Assembly: GCA_946807835.1 (NCBI GenBank)
Contig: OX327690.1
Span: 6,854,501 to 6,918,500 of the forward strand
DNA: 64,000 nt
From: Ailanthus altissimus
Taxonomy: Eukaryota > Streptophyta > Magnoliopsida > Sapindales > Simaroubaceae
Reading direction: 5' to 3'
The notes beneath the pieces are model-generated. The model ran no database searches, was not told the DNA's origin, and saw only the letters and a program-made list of their open reading frames with translations. The position numbers and the translations under genes were made by a program. Below are positions 37,569-49,494 of this stretch, piece after piece; the stretch's first letter is position 1; every line of letters begins with the position of its first letter.

Positions 37569-38930
37569 TGTTCATATATTTTCAAAGCTCAAAATTAAGT
37601 ACAAGTATACGTTATCATAACAGGTAATAAAGGAACTATAAAGTCGGATGGCGAACCCACAAGATAATTATTATTCTCAACCAACTAAAATTGTATCTCT
37701 TAAGTAATTATTCAAAAAAAATAAATCTTTATTTTATAAATAATTGAATAAAATAAATAAAAATACAGAAAATAAATGACATAACTTAAATAAATCAAAG
37801 AAAATAGTAATATAGAGAAAGCCTAAGGTTAATTACTATCTTTTAATATGTTTTCTAAAGATTAATCATTTAATATTAATATCACTCAATTCTTATTATT
37901 AAAGATTAATCCTTTAATATTAATATCACTCAATTCTTATTATCAAAGATTAATCCTTTAATATTAATATCACTTAGTTCTTATTATTGGTCAAGATACT
38001 AGTGTATTCACAAATCTCTCTCAGTGTCAAGTAAGTATATCTCAATTTACTAAATACCTTACCTCTATGGTAATTGTAATCAATCAAGATTCATCTAGAT
38101 TAAGTCTTATTAATCATACATACCCATTAAGTATATCTCTATCCTAAATTAGAATTTGTAAATTTCTCGACAATCATGTATAAAATTATCAAAGTCTAAA
38201 TACAATGTGTTACTCTCGAGTTTATCAAAATATTTTTAATTCATTCACAATATTAATTAGATATTATAAAGTATTCAGAACAAATAATTTTGAATAATAA
38301 AGAAATGAATTTAAATAAGTATTAAGAAGATCTAACAATTAAGCACATATATTGAGTTCAAGTAATAATCCTAGAAAATAAATTAGTTCATAATAATAAG
38401 AGAATTATGGCTAGAAATAAAATAAACATGATTCAACCAAAAGTAAACTAATATAGATGTCAATTTGCAGTTGGTTAATACACCGAAAATTCACCAATAA
38501 TCTCTTACTTCTCTCTCTAAATTGTTCTAATTGCTCTCTTAGCTCTAAAAAGCACAAAGTTGTGTGTTCTTTTAGGTCTAAAATAAGTGCCCTTTATATA
38601 GGGATTGATTGGAGTTTTGAAATTATATTTCTTCTTATTTTAAGAAAGTCACACTGTTGGGGAAGATACTATTTATTGCTACAGTACCACTATTTATCGT
38701 TGTAGCCTGAGCGGTGGACTGTAGCATGTCACTATTCACGACTGTAGCTATGTATTAGAGTAATCTATTATAGTAATTTTGATATTTTTGTCTTATTTTG
38801 CTTAGATTTTTATTCTTATTTATTCTATTGACTTCAAACCTACAAAATAACAATAAAATATATATAAAAAATTAAATAATCTTAATTTTATCTCCCTGTA
38901 AAACTTATGATCTATTTATAGGACTCATTG
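37569..38930 (-). repeat. 5' LTR of T1 (right end uncertain)
   Basis: Its inner end TGTTCATATA follows the primer-binding site. The layout resembles the T2 LTRs: AAGT.CAAG..TAC..TATCAT..CA.GTAATA near the inner edge, and a CTACAGTAC/CTGTAGC region at 38675-38750. The outer end is estimated only. Confidence 0.55.
37857..37988. repeat. Three tandem 44-bp units in the T1 LTR
   Basis: Units starting AAAGATTAATC at 37857, 37901 and 37945, nearly identical, each ending in a TTCTTATTAT run. Confidence 0.93.
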
Positions 38931-39320
38931 GTTGATAGAATCGATTAACTAATAAAAAGAATCCATAATCTAATTTTGTGAATTAAATTATGCACAAATT
39001 GGTTAGATTTATAGATAAGCCGAGCAAAAGAGACCTCTTATGACATTTTCAATTCAGTTGTAAAATTTAAGAGCAAATTTGTAATGAATAATACAAAACG
39101 GGCAATTCACATGGTGTTATTATATATACTATGTTATTTTATTTTACACTTAAGTTGCTACCCATTTCAACCTCTTGGCAACCTACAAAATTGGCACTCA
39201 TCGTGGGAAGGGAGTCATCTCAAATTGGCTAAAAGAGTAGGATTATTTTTAACACTTGAGTCATTATTTATTTCTTTGTCTTGTCAACTTACATGAATTA
39301 TATTTTCGTTGTCTATAACT
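38931..39320. other. Short stretch with a gypsy-type primer-site-like sequence
   Basis: AATTGGCACTCATCGTGGGA (about 39188-39207) on the plus strand resembles the TGGCGCCCACCGTGGGG junction of Tat-type elements, so the sequence to its left could be the end of another LTR. No domain is visible. Confidence 0.35.
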
Positions 39321-40750
39321 TGTTGGTTGAAAATTAAATTAAAAAATCTATTTACTAAAATAAACGCAGTGGAAGTCAAATCGTTTCATTCATAATTACA
39401 TGTATAGGGATAGAAGATTACCTCAATTCCTCACTATGATAGATCTTGAATTGACTGGTTGCAATCTTCTCTACTATCTTCAATCTTCAAACTCAACGTG
39501 TGTAAGCACGTGGATCTTTCTTAATTTCTAAAAATACTAATAACAAAATCTGAGAGAATTATATTAATCAAATTCTTTTCTCACATAAGAATATGTAAAA
39601 AGAATTTTTTTTCACTATATGGCTGTTGTGTTCTTTACTACTTCATACCTCTCATATATATAGGAATCTCCCTTAAGTATTTAGAATTTGATTAGGATTA
39701 GAAAATTAAAATTTGATTAGGATTTGAGCTAGTAGAGGGACTGTAAGACTCGTGGGCTTTCTAGCTCCAACTTAAAAGGCATAGTCCTTATTATCTCATA
39801 ATATATTAATTCTTCTAAGTTAACCCCAAGTTATTCCACTAAAAGTCAAGGGTTGTACTCTAGTAACCCATGTTATAAAGTAAAAGCTCATTTAATTAAA
39901 ACTCATTTTAATTAAATTGGGTTTAGTCTTTAGACCAATAGTAAGCACTTAATTGACCCTCTAATTGATGTTCATAATTAAAGTTAGACCATAAAAAAAA
40001 AATATTTTGCCTTTTTAATTACTTATTTGCCCTTAAGTCACTGAATGCTCTAATGATCACTTTTAATATGTCTATATTTATAAATAAATTTTTTAATAAA
40101 TATTATTATTTAATAAATAATTTATTGAATAAACTGTGACCACAGATTCTAATGATCAAGTACTGCAAATAACTTAGGTGGATATTAATTATTAGATTCC
40201 ATCTTGCAAATATATATTCCTACGACCCATGAAATTATATCTTCAAACTATTGGAGTTTTGATCATTTATTTGGATCTTACTCTGTGATAACTCAAAAGA
40301 TACAATGCATGAATGTAAGTTTATTACATGCTCATGATTAAGATCAATCAAGCTTATTAAAGCTTTTGTGAACTAAGATCTACAACATTTAGTTAATCAG
40401 ATCAAAATTCGCAGTAATCCCGTTCAATATAACATATACACTAATTTTTCTACTAGAATTCTCTACTTCAATGATCAAGATAAATCATCTACTATAAGAA
40501 GGAGAAAAATTATAATCTTACATAATAAAATGTCCTTTTTTATTAATGGTTGTGAACTAGATTTAATTTATAAAGAACTTGTGATCTACACTCTTTATAT
40601 TAGCATTATATACCTAATATATAGATCACATACTTTATAAATATGGGCTCATGAATATATGTTCAATTATATGTATAAATTTTTTTTATTAATCTAATAA
40701 AATATTATTACATATACTTAAGGGTATAAAATAACATAAAATATCTAACA
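39321..40750 (-). repeat. Copia-like LTR, probably solo
   Basis: The unit is bounded by TGTTGGTTG and ATATCTAACA, so on the minus strand it starts TGTTAGATAT and ends ACCAACA. A TTCCACTGCG motif near the minus-strand end resembles the TTCCGCTGCG of Copia LTRs. The flanks TAACT and TAATC do not form a clean duplication, and no internal region is seen on either side. Confidence 0.5.
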
Positions 40751-43700
40751 TAATCAAGATAAGTCTCGACTTCACAAAGTTAACTTCTCAAACTCTTAAT
40801 TTCTTTTTTCTTTTTTAATAATAATGAATTACGGTCCATTTGAAATTACTTCTAAAAAAATTAAAAATTACTTATTTTATAATTTTGAGTTGGTGTGATT
40901 TTTCTTCTTTTTTTAAATAAACAAAGATGATTATTAAATTATGCCCCGTCTTATATAAAATATTTACTGAATTATATAAGATGAATATTAAAAAAATAAG
41001 TAGTAATATATGTATAATTTTAAAAGATGCAGCACTTAATTAATTTACCAAAAGCTAATTTTTTAAGCTACTATGATCAAAATGACCTTAAATTGAGATG
41101 AAAATTGTTATTACTGTACAAGAAATAAATAGGGCAACTAAAATTTGAAAACGATGGCAAAAAGGGAAAAAAAAGAAGATAAGATTACACCAAACAAGGG
41201 CAATAATGCAATTACCCAAAACAAGAAAGGGTTCAAAGTGATTGTAAATGGAGGTCCATGACCGAGGAGCACGTGATAATCTTTTTGCTTATTTTTGTGC
41301 AAAGCATACGAATTTCTCGTCATTCAAATATTTCAGCATTTATAGAATCAGTAATCAGCATGATTGCCACGTGCCCTTATTGACATTTATCAAATCAACC
41401 CAAAAGTATGGTTTTAATTATTTTTCTTGACCATGCACAAAGCATTGGTCTCCACAACTTCACTTTTTTTTTATAAAGGAAAAAACTTTATTTAAAAAAA
41501 AAAAAATTTAAAGGAAGAACAGTATCATCACTTTTGTCAAAGGAGACGAGCAGTTCTTTTCCTTTTTTTTCAATGACAAGGCTGTCCCGGTAAATTTGAT
41601 TGATTTTGATAATATCTAACTCTCTATAATTTTGGGTCATTTGTATAAGAGGCAAATAAGATTTGTAATGGGGCAGAACGGAGATGATAATTTTTATTTC
41701 TATATTTGAATGGGCTAAAAGAATTTATGTGCACTCTATATTTAAAATTAAATAGTTTAAGTTTGCGGATGATAATCCCTCGAATGAGAATGGGTCTTGC
41801 AAATGCTTAATATTTGAAATTATTTATTTTTTATAATTTTTAAAAATATTTTCTAAATTATAATAATATATTTTAATTTAAAAAATTAAAAAATATGTTT
41901 TAATTTATTTTTTTCAATTTTAAGTCTCGGGTAGATTCAATGGTGATACTCACCCCATACCCACCCCGAATATAATTTGGGATAATAATTTATTTATATA
42001 CCCACTTTGAAACTTAAAAAATTATAAATTTTTTATTTATTTATTTCTCATTTGGTTGGGCTCTACGGAACCGACCCATAGAGAATTTTGCCAAGCTTAG
42101 GTTTAAAGTGCTACAATTGAATAAATTATGTTTTTATCAAATCAATATTGATAGATAAAGGACTCGGATGTTATTATTCCAATTATAATTTAATGTGTTA
42201 GAAAAAAGAGAGTTTATAAAATATGTTCAGAGTTATTCGGCGAGAAAATATAAATTGAATGACAACAACCTAAAACTGAATTTGTGATTTTGCATCAATA
42301 GTATGTTGTACAAGGGAAAAGAACCTAAACACCCCAAAGTATGGGGAAAATGAATTAAAAGCTTCTATAATTTTAAAAATACTCAATTACACTTTTATAT
42401 TAATATTTTTGTTATATTAAATAGTAAAAAGGATATTATAATATTTTATATTTAAAAAGTCACGTGTCCTAATACAATTGATTTATATATTTAAATTATA
42501 TTTATAAATAAGAATTTGTTATATAATTAAGTAAAAAATACAACTGTTGCCACGTCATTGTTGTTAGAAGCTTATGCCAACACCAAATAATGGTGGAGTT
42601 ATTTTCAATAAGAAAGTATTAAATGATGAATTATTACACAAAGATCACGACCAAAATTTTGTTTGATAGTGAAGTTATTGTGGTCACTACTACAAGCTTT
42701 GCTTTATTTAATTATCCTTTAATACTCTATTATCAAAAATAATTTTATCTTTGTATAAATTATAAAATTTAAAAGTTTAATAGTATTGGTGAGCTAATCT
42801 GCAATCATCACCATCACTAACACTAATGACGATGATGTATCGGTGTCTATTTCTATTTTAATTTTTAATTTTTTTAAAGTTTTTATTTTTATTTTATTAA
42901 ATTATGTTATAAAAGCTCTAATTAATAAATAGAAATAAAAATATAAAATTTGTCACTTGTTCTTCTGAACTTGAAAATATTAAATTGCTCTTATTGCTAA
43001 CTAAGCAAACAAATTAAATTTAAATGAATATTTCTTAGAATCATTGAAAATTTTTAAATTTGTGTGTTCATTTCCCATTGTTTGATAATAACCTAAACCA
43101 ACCATTTTGTAGAGGGCATAGTTAAAGTTAGTTAACAATTGAATTGTAGGGCACGTATAATCTCTTGATGGGGGCAGGTCTAAGTTGGGGCGTGGTTGAG
43201 TCATTAACACAAAAGCTTCTTAACAAAGTGATAAATGCAACTTCACAATATCAAAAGTGATAAAGGTAGACAAAATGATGCTTTGATTGCCAAAAGTAAG
43301 TCATCTTATTAGCCTCCTCCTCTAGTTCTAGAGACAAATTGACATGCAAAGATTGAAAGAGAAATTTAAGACAAACATTAGCTAAGTATAGATGTCTCTG
43401 TCTTGACTTACACTTACTTTATGTAAAGTAATTAGAACGAAGAAAAATAATGGAATAAATTCTTTTACAAATATTTTTTTTATTGTTATATATATATATA
43501 TAAAACTCTAATAGGTTATATAATTTATTATATAATAAATAATATTATCATATGATATTATTTAATTAATTCATAATTTTTATATAATTTATAATATATT
43601 ACAAAATTTTAATATGTGTTTAAGAGTTCTTCAAATGATAAACTATGCAGTACTATTAATATATAACAAATATATATTGTTTTGCATGGTTTTAGTGATA

Positions 43701-45885
43701 GAGTTTAATATTAAGATATTATTTTTTTAAAAATTTATTGATTGCATATGAAATATAAATTAAGTTTTGAATTTTTCATTACACGTGTTAATTATATGTA
43801 TATTCCTTAGTTTTGAAGTTCTTTAAGCTAGAAATTATAGCATACGTCAAGGTGTACCGTAGCCTTACCTAAATCATTCACGCAAGTGGATAAGTATAGT
43901 TTTTAAGATGTTTGCATTGAGGTGTCTAATTCTCAAAGGGTTAGATGGAAAGTAAGATTATCCCAACGGTACAAAGTTTCATTGCATGTTGTAGGACTCT
44001 TCTTTCAAATTTTATCATATGGTTAATGTTAAAAATTGAATAGAAAATTTTAATAAACATAAAAAGAAAAGTACCCATTTCAAATTATGTGAAGCTTTTT
44101 TTAATTTGCATAGTAGTAGTAGTAGTTCCAACAAAGAAATAGGTACCAAACAAGAGGATAATACAATGGAGAAAGCAAGCAGAAGAGGACATAGAGGACC
44201 CTTATTTGATTTGTGATTCAGCTTTTAAAAGAAAAGAAACAAGAGGGACATAAATGTGGTTACCCCCCAAAAAAAAAAAACAAAACCTAGGGTTAATTTG
44301 GAAAAGGAACAAATTATGGCAGAAGCCAGTGAGAAAGTGACCATTCACCCACTTTGGATGCCATTGCCAGGTACCCTTATTGACTTTACACGCAAAACAA
44401 TGGAGTCTTGGGCCTTCTCTCTTTTCCCTTTCATTATTACAAATTCAGTCTCGTCTTCAACAAAAGGCCCAAACCTACATACTTTTTTGCATCATTATGT
44501 CTCTTACCTTTCTTATTTTTGGCTATAAGATTTCAGAACTTACCAAGTTAGAATGTTGGATTTGGAACCTTATTAGATGAAATGGGATGCTACATATTTC
44601 ATTCAATGAAGGAGTAAAACTTTCCATGCTTAACACTAATTTTTGCTCCCTTTGTTGCTTGCCAAAGTCAGGGTATCTTTTGAAAGATTGTCTAGGTATC
44701 TTTGATTCATATACAAATCCAATAAAATTTTGTTGCACATATATATATTTGTTTAAGAAGACATCAAATATGTGGAAGTTATATATGAAAAGATATATAG
44801 TGTGAAGAAAAATCACTTAATTTAAAACTTTAAAGCTGTTATGTGAATATCTAATATTTATAGTAAAAACAAATTTTAATAAATTTCCTCGTATAAAATG
44901 TAAATTTATTATCATTCTTTTATTGTTAAAATTAATTTAGGTAAAATTTTAATATCAGATCATATTATAAAAATTATTTGCCTCGAAAAACCGTTAGGTG
45001 AGAGCCTAACATTGATATTAAAACTAATATATTTCAAAGTATAATAATAATAGATCAATGGTTGGACAACAACACATATATTCCCTTTTTTTTTCCTCTT
45101 TCATTCACGTTCTTTACCATTTTCACATAGCTGACCTCTTTAGACTTTGAGGTATTCATTTGATTGCAGTTTTCATGTCGAATTCAAAGGGGTAAAAATA
45201 AACCATAATTTGAATCAAAGAACCTAATGAAAAATATGAGGGTTCAACTATAAAACCAATCGAAATAATAAGAAAAAAAATCAATTTAAAAAAAAATAAT
45301 GGTTGCAATTAAGTTCATATTCAAAATCATCCGTCCAATAAAACAGAATATGCAAGAATTTCAATTTTTTTCAGTTTTTTTCCCCCCTTTTTGGATTTGC
45401 ATTTAAGAATTGATAACTTAATTAGTCCAGTAAACTAGCCACATGAGATTAATCTTTTGTCTTTAGGGTTAGATGTTGCATAATCTAGTTGTTGGATAAG
45501 CACTTTTTGCTAAATTAGCTGTTCCTCTTAATCATATTTATAGAGTCCAAAAGAAACATGAACTAGCCTGCTTTAGAGGAATGCGTCATAATCATGACAA
45601 ATTGATCAAAAGAAAGAAAATAAAGATCATGACTAGAATCTTACATACATCCTCATGGTTGAATGATTGGTATGGTGGATTCTATAAGTTTCAAAAAACA
45701 ATAATAAGAATAAACTGTAGTGATATTACATTGTTATATAGTAGAAGAAATTCAGACATAAATAAAGGTGGTTTGTAATTATAAAAGCTAGCTCATTAAA
45801 GCTCTCTGTATAAAATATATAATGTCATGAACAAGACACAAAGTACAAAGATGCACATGAACAATAAATATGTAAAGAGTTCTAA
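40751..45885. other. AT-rich intergenic region left of the TDIF gene
   Basis: No gene was recognised. Two CACGTG boxes occur about 100 bp apart (about 41269 and 41368). An AT-rich element at about 43500-43640 is an inverted relative of 46571-46735. Open frames at 43001-43210 and 44256-44816 have no recognisable motif and low-complexity ends. A (TAG)n run lies near 44110-44126. Confidence 0.4.
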
Positions 45886-46254
45886 TTACCTATTTGAAAT
45901 GGGGTTTGGACCACTAGGGACTTCATGGGCACTGGCATTGAAGATCTTCTCTTGTGTAGGCTTTAATGGCGATCTTGGAGCTCGAAATCTCCCTGTTTTT
46001 CGACCCATTGGATGAACATGAACTGTGTTGGTGTTTGAGTGCTGAGACTTTGGCTGGGCCATGCTATGGGGTTTTGTTGCAAATCCCATGTTCTTTCTCT
46101 TCATAGCTTCTCCATTTGCAAGCAAACGTGGGAGAGTATTAGTGTTGTAATACTCTTTATTGTCAACCGCAGTGGTTTGATGAAACAATAGAAGAATAAA
46201 CAAGAAGAGGGTAAGAGTTGTGATACAAGGGGATGTAACAACATCACTAGCCAT
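45886..46254 (-). CDS. CLE41/44: CLE41/44-type peptide precursor (TDIF)
   Basis: This is an intact, intronless 122-residue precursor. Residues 1 to about 29 are a signal peptide (hydrophobic core TTLTLFLFILLLF, likely cut after TTA), followed by a basic variable region. Residues 110-121 are HEVPSGPNPISN, identical to TDIF, then a final Arg. TDIF is a secreted, proline-hydroxylated dodecapeptide; in Arabidopsis it comes from CLE41 and CLE44, is made in phloem and binds the receptor kinase PXY/TDR on cambial cells to promote cambium division and block xylem differentiation. The start is chosen because it is the only ATG giving a full signal peptide. Base use is normal and no lesions are seen, unlike everything else in the window. 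Whether this is the CLE41 or CLE44 ortholog cannot be told, as the mature peptides are the same. Confidence 0.97.
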   Translation of the reverse strand: MASDVVTSPCITTLTLFLFILLLFHQTTAVDNKEYYNTNTLPRLLANGEAMKRKNMGFATKPHSMAQPKSQHSNTNTVHVHPMGRKTGRFRAPRSPLKPTQEKIFNASAHEVPSGPNPISNR

Positions 46255-46480
46255 GCAAGATTATATTTTAGCTAAGTGATCAACATATGTGGATGCTAAT
46301 GAGCGAAGAAGTTCTTTCGAGTTCAAATAAAAAAGCTTGTAGAGAGGAAGATAACAGCGGCTTGTAGGGTTTAATATAAGGATTCAAATGAGAGAGGCAA
46401 AAGAGAGAAAAAGAGAGATAAAAAGGAAAGCAAGCAAGAGGTGGTGGACTACTTTTGCAATGTTTTTGAGGTGATGGAGA
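46255..46480 (-). promoter_or_regulatory. Leader and core promoter region of the TDIF gene
   Basis: On the minus strand a TATA-like CCTTATATTAAACC (about 46368-46381) lies about 115-125 bases before the ATG. A CT-rich block (GA-rich on the plus strand, 46385-46440), like the pyrimidine patches of plant promoters, lies upstream. The transcription start is not defined. Confidence 0.5.
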
Positions 46481-46529
46481 TTGGCTGTGGCTTTATCAAT
46501 GTCCTGTTCTTATGGCGGTGAAAATACAA

Positions 46530-46558
46530 AATATATATATATATATATATACACACAC
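46530..46558. repeat. (AT)n/(AC)n microsatellite upstream of the TDIF gene
   Basis: About eleven AT dinucleotides run into a short AC run, some 275 bases upstream of the TDIF start codon. Confidence 0.92.
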
Positions 46559-48118
46559 GCGAGAAATGATGTAGTAGATTATGTAATTTATTAAGATGAA
46601 CTTTTTGACACATAATAGTATTTTATAATATATTATAAATTATATAAAAATTATAAAAAATTATAAATTTATTAAATAATAATATATAACAATAAAATAT
46701 ATTATATAATGAATTACGTAACCCATTAAATTAATTATATATATATATATAATTTGACTATTTTATAACACAACAGCAATATTGATTAAGGTATCAAGTT
46801 TAAGATATTTGCTTATTAATTATAAGTTTAACATTAATAAGTGTCACAACCTTTTCAAATTAAGTTACCATTGAAGTAAAAATAAGAAGTTTAGTACTCA
46901 AACGATTTTTATACCAATTTTGAAATAAAAATAATTTTTTTAAGAGATAAAGTGAAAAGAAAATTATTGTTAAACTAAAAAAATATTAAGTGTAAACAAT
47001 ATTATTAAACTCTAACAAGCACTCTCATGTGCAAAAATGATATCAAAATAGTTTGTTACCCAAATTCAATTTAAATAGAGACAAATAAAAATAAAATCAA
47101 GATAAATAAAAATAAAATTAAGACAAATATAATTATTTGAACTTAGTTAAAGTTGAATTTGATAATATGTAATGTTGTAATTTCAATAAATAAATAATGA
47201 ACTTTTTTTAGGAAAATAGTATTACATTTTAAGGGATTGTTGGTATTTAGATATACACATTCAATATCATTATAAATTTATAATAGTCATTTCTTCGTAA
47301 AGAAAGTGACTTGTGTGTTTGAGGGAAGGATGAAAGATGGTGATGTGTTTGAGTTTTGACCTTGAAGATGGTGAAGGAGCGGTTGGAAGCAACCTACAGT
47401 CTTCTAGGAGGAGGACCAAGTGTAGCCCACATTGAGTCTGGCTTCATCATAAATTGAATGAGACATATATATGTATATAATAAGAAAATTATATATAATT
47501 TCTTGTGGTGTTGAGTATTATCAATTTATTTTTTTATGTTTTTTATTATTTAAAAAAAATTGATTATAAATATTTCATTAAATTATAATTTTTATTATAT
47601 TTTTACTAATTTACTTTTATGTTGGATCCATTTTTCAATAATTCAACTAGATTGCATCCATTATATTTATTTTAAGTAACAATCTATATTAAAGGAATGT
47701 CCCATTTCATAAAACAAATTATCTCAATCTAGAAAGCAAATCCAATGCACCAGGTAATCCAACCCGTGGCCCATAGACCTCATAAATACATAATATAAGT
47801 TATGATAAGATAGGAAATGATTAAATTATCAGTTCTATTCAAGTTATACTTGGTTAATTGTTGTTTAGCATGAAGAATGATTTCTCATAAATAGATAATT
47901 CTCACTTAAATCATTATCTTCGATTGATAATTTGATAATTTATTTGAACTCTTATTTTGGAATAATTAACGTGAATGCTTATACATATTTTGAAAAAAAT
48001 TAAAATTTATACACTATAAATAGAGTCGATTTTTGTATGAATCGTAGAAGAATTCAACATTCACTATTTAGCATTCAATACTCGTTACTTAAGCATTGAT
48101 AATTAAGAGTATATTGAT
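46559..48118. other. Intergenic DNA with an AT-rich MITE-like element and a possible LTR remnant
   Basis: 46571-46735 has imperfect inverted ends (GATTATGTAATTTATTA and, complemented, GGGTTACGTAATTCATTA) and an inverted relative near 43500-43640. At about 48015-48030 CACTATAAATAGAGTC resembles an LTR promoter, so 47700-48118 may be an LTR fragment cut by the T2 element. Otherwise nothing is seen. Confidence 0.4.
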
Positions 48119-49494
48119 TGATGCTATACTAGTTAAGTGCAAGCGCACACTATCATATCAAGTAATATAGAATTTTAAGTTTAAGTATCGATCCCACAGG
48201 GACTATGCGATCTAATTATATAAATCAAGTATTAAAATTGTACCTACTTAACTTTTATTCAGAAAATCACAATCTAAAATTTAATTAACTAATCAACTCT
48301 ATCAATTAAACTAAATAAAAGTAAATGGTAAAATTATTCACAAATAAAGATAATCTAAGGTTTTAACTTGTCCCCAAGTATTTCATTGAATTTATTAACC
48401 TCTTAGTTAATCTATAGATACTAATTGTTGGCTTAGAAACTAATCTCATCACAAGCCTCTATCGACGGTCAAGTGACTATATTACACATTCTAACAATCA
48501 CATATATGTTTATGGTAATCAAATCAGAATATAATTCATTAAAATCAAGTCTAAACTATACCATATATGCCACCTAAATATATGTTTATTCTAGATGGAA
48601 CTTATAATTGTTACCCTATGATCATGTATCAAACTATCTTAGGCTAAACACATGAATCCATCTATCGGGTTCATCATGGTTCTTTAATCATTCAAAATAT
48701 TGATCAGGTATAATGAAAGCATTAAACTCGGGATAGAATGAATCAATTGAATATATCTAGTTCATAAACTAAAAATTAACAAAATCCAAATCCATACTAG
48801 GTTTACATAGTCTAACCTTAGATAAATAATTTAGCCCATCACAAAACTAAAAGTATTAAATCAATTCACAAAGATTAACAAAAATAAGAACATAATGATA
48901 AAAAAAGATTAGAAAAACTAATTAAAATAACTCCTTGATGTGCTTCTCGCTCTTCTTTGACTTGAAGCTTGAATCTTGATATCAGTTTTTCAGTCTTTGA
49001 CTTTGATCTTTGCATTTGTGTTGTGAATTCTTTTTCTAAAGCCTTTAATTTAGCTCTTAAAATAGTATTTTTATAGGTATGAGAAACCTTGGGGGTGAGG
49101 GCCTTCGAATCCAAGTCAAAAATAGGAGAGTTGAGAGGAGATTTTATACATCGCACAAGCGCACCGCGCTGGGGGATTGGGGCTGCAGCACCAAGACCTG
49201 GAAATGTGACTTCGGGGAGCCTCACTGAGCGCCACGACACCCAGCTATTGAATTGGGCGCTGCAGCGCCCAGCCATGGGCGCAGCGGCTTCAGGACTTAT
49301 TAGGCGCTCTCGTATTTTGAGCGCAACTTCTTTATTTTACATCCGATTCACCTCTCATTTGTTTCTATATGTCACATTTTTCGTCGTGCATCTATTTATG
49401 ATTAAAAAAATAATTAAATAGCAAAACATTTATGATTTAGAGCAAAATATGAAAGTTTGGTACAAATCATATTAATACTTTTACACCCCTATCA
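48119..49494 (-). repeat. 3' LTR of T2
   Basis: Bounded TGATGCTATA..CCCTATCA on the plus strand. It aligns with 56135-57601 over its whole length, including a GC-rich zone at 49140-49320 (GCGCTGCAGCGCCC palindrome near 49256). Confidence 0.9.

Larger units (their letters stand above)
34679..38930 (-). mobile_element. Athila/Tat-type gypsy relic T1, gag-only, with 5' LTR
   Basis: Minus-strand order: 5' LTR (37569 to about 38930), primer-binding site (37548-37568), gag (about 37300-36490), then a non-coding 3' part ending in a polypurine-like run (34679-34699). The 3' part matches the element at 48119-57601 over long stretches, including the marker CTTGGGTTATCTCTTAAGA (35563-35581) and a block at 34780-35200. 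About 2.9 kb separates primer site and polypurine tract, with no reverse transcriptase or integrase. No 3' LTR was found to the left. Confidence 0.72.

Noticed and set aside
40751..43000. Possible miRNA or small gene near the CACGTG boxes
   Set aside because: No hairpin of suitable quality and no coding frame could be supported by eye.
44256..44816. Overlapping open frames on both strands
   Set aside because: No recognisable motif, low-complexity start (A run) and opposite-strand overlaps; probably chance frames.
48875..49421. Long frames on both strands in the T2 3' LTR
   Set aside because: They lie within an LTR, recur with changes at 56926-57353, and reflect the GC-rich zone of the repeat.
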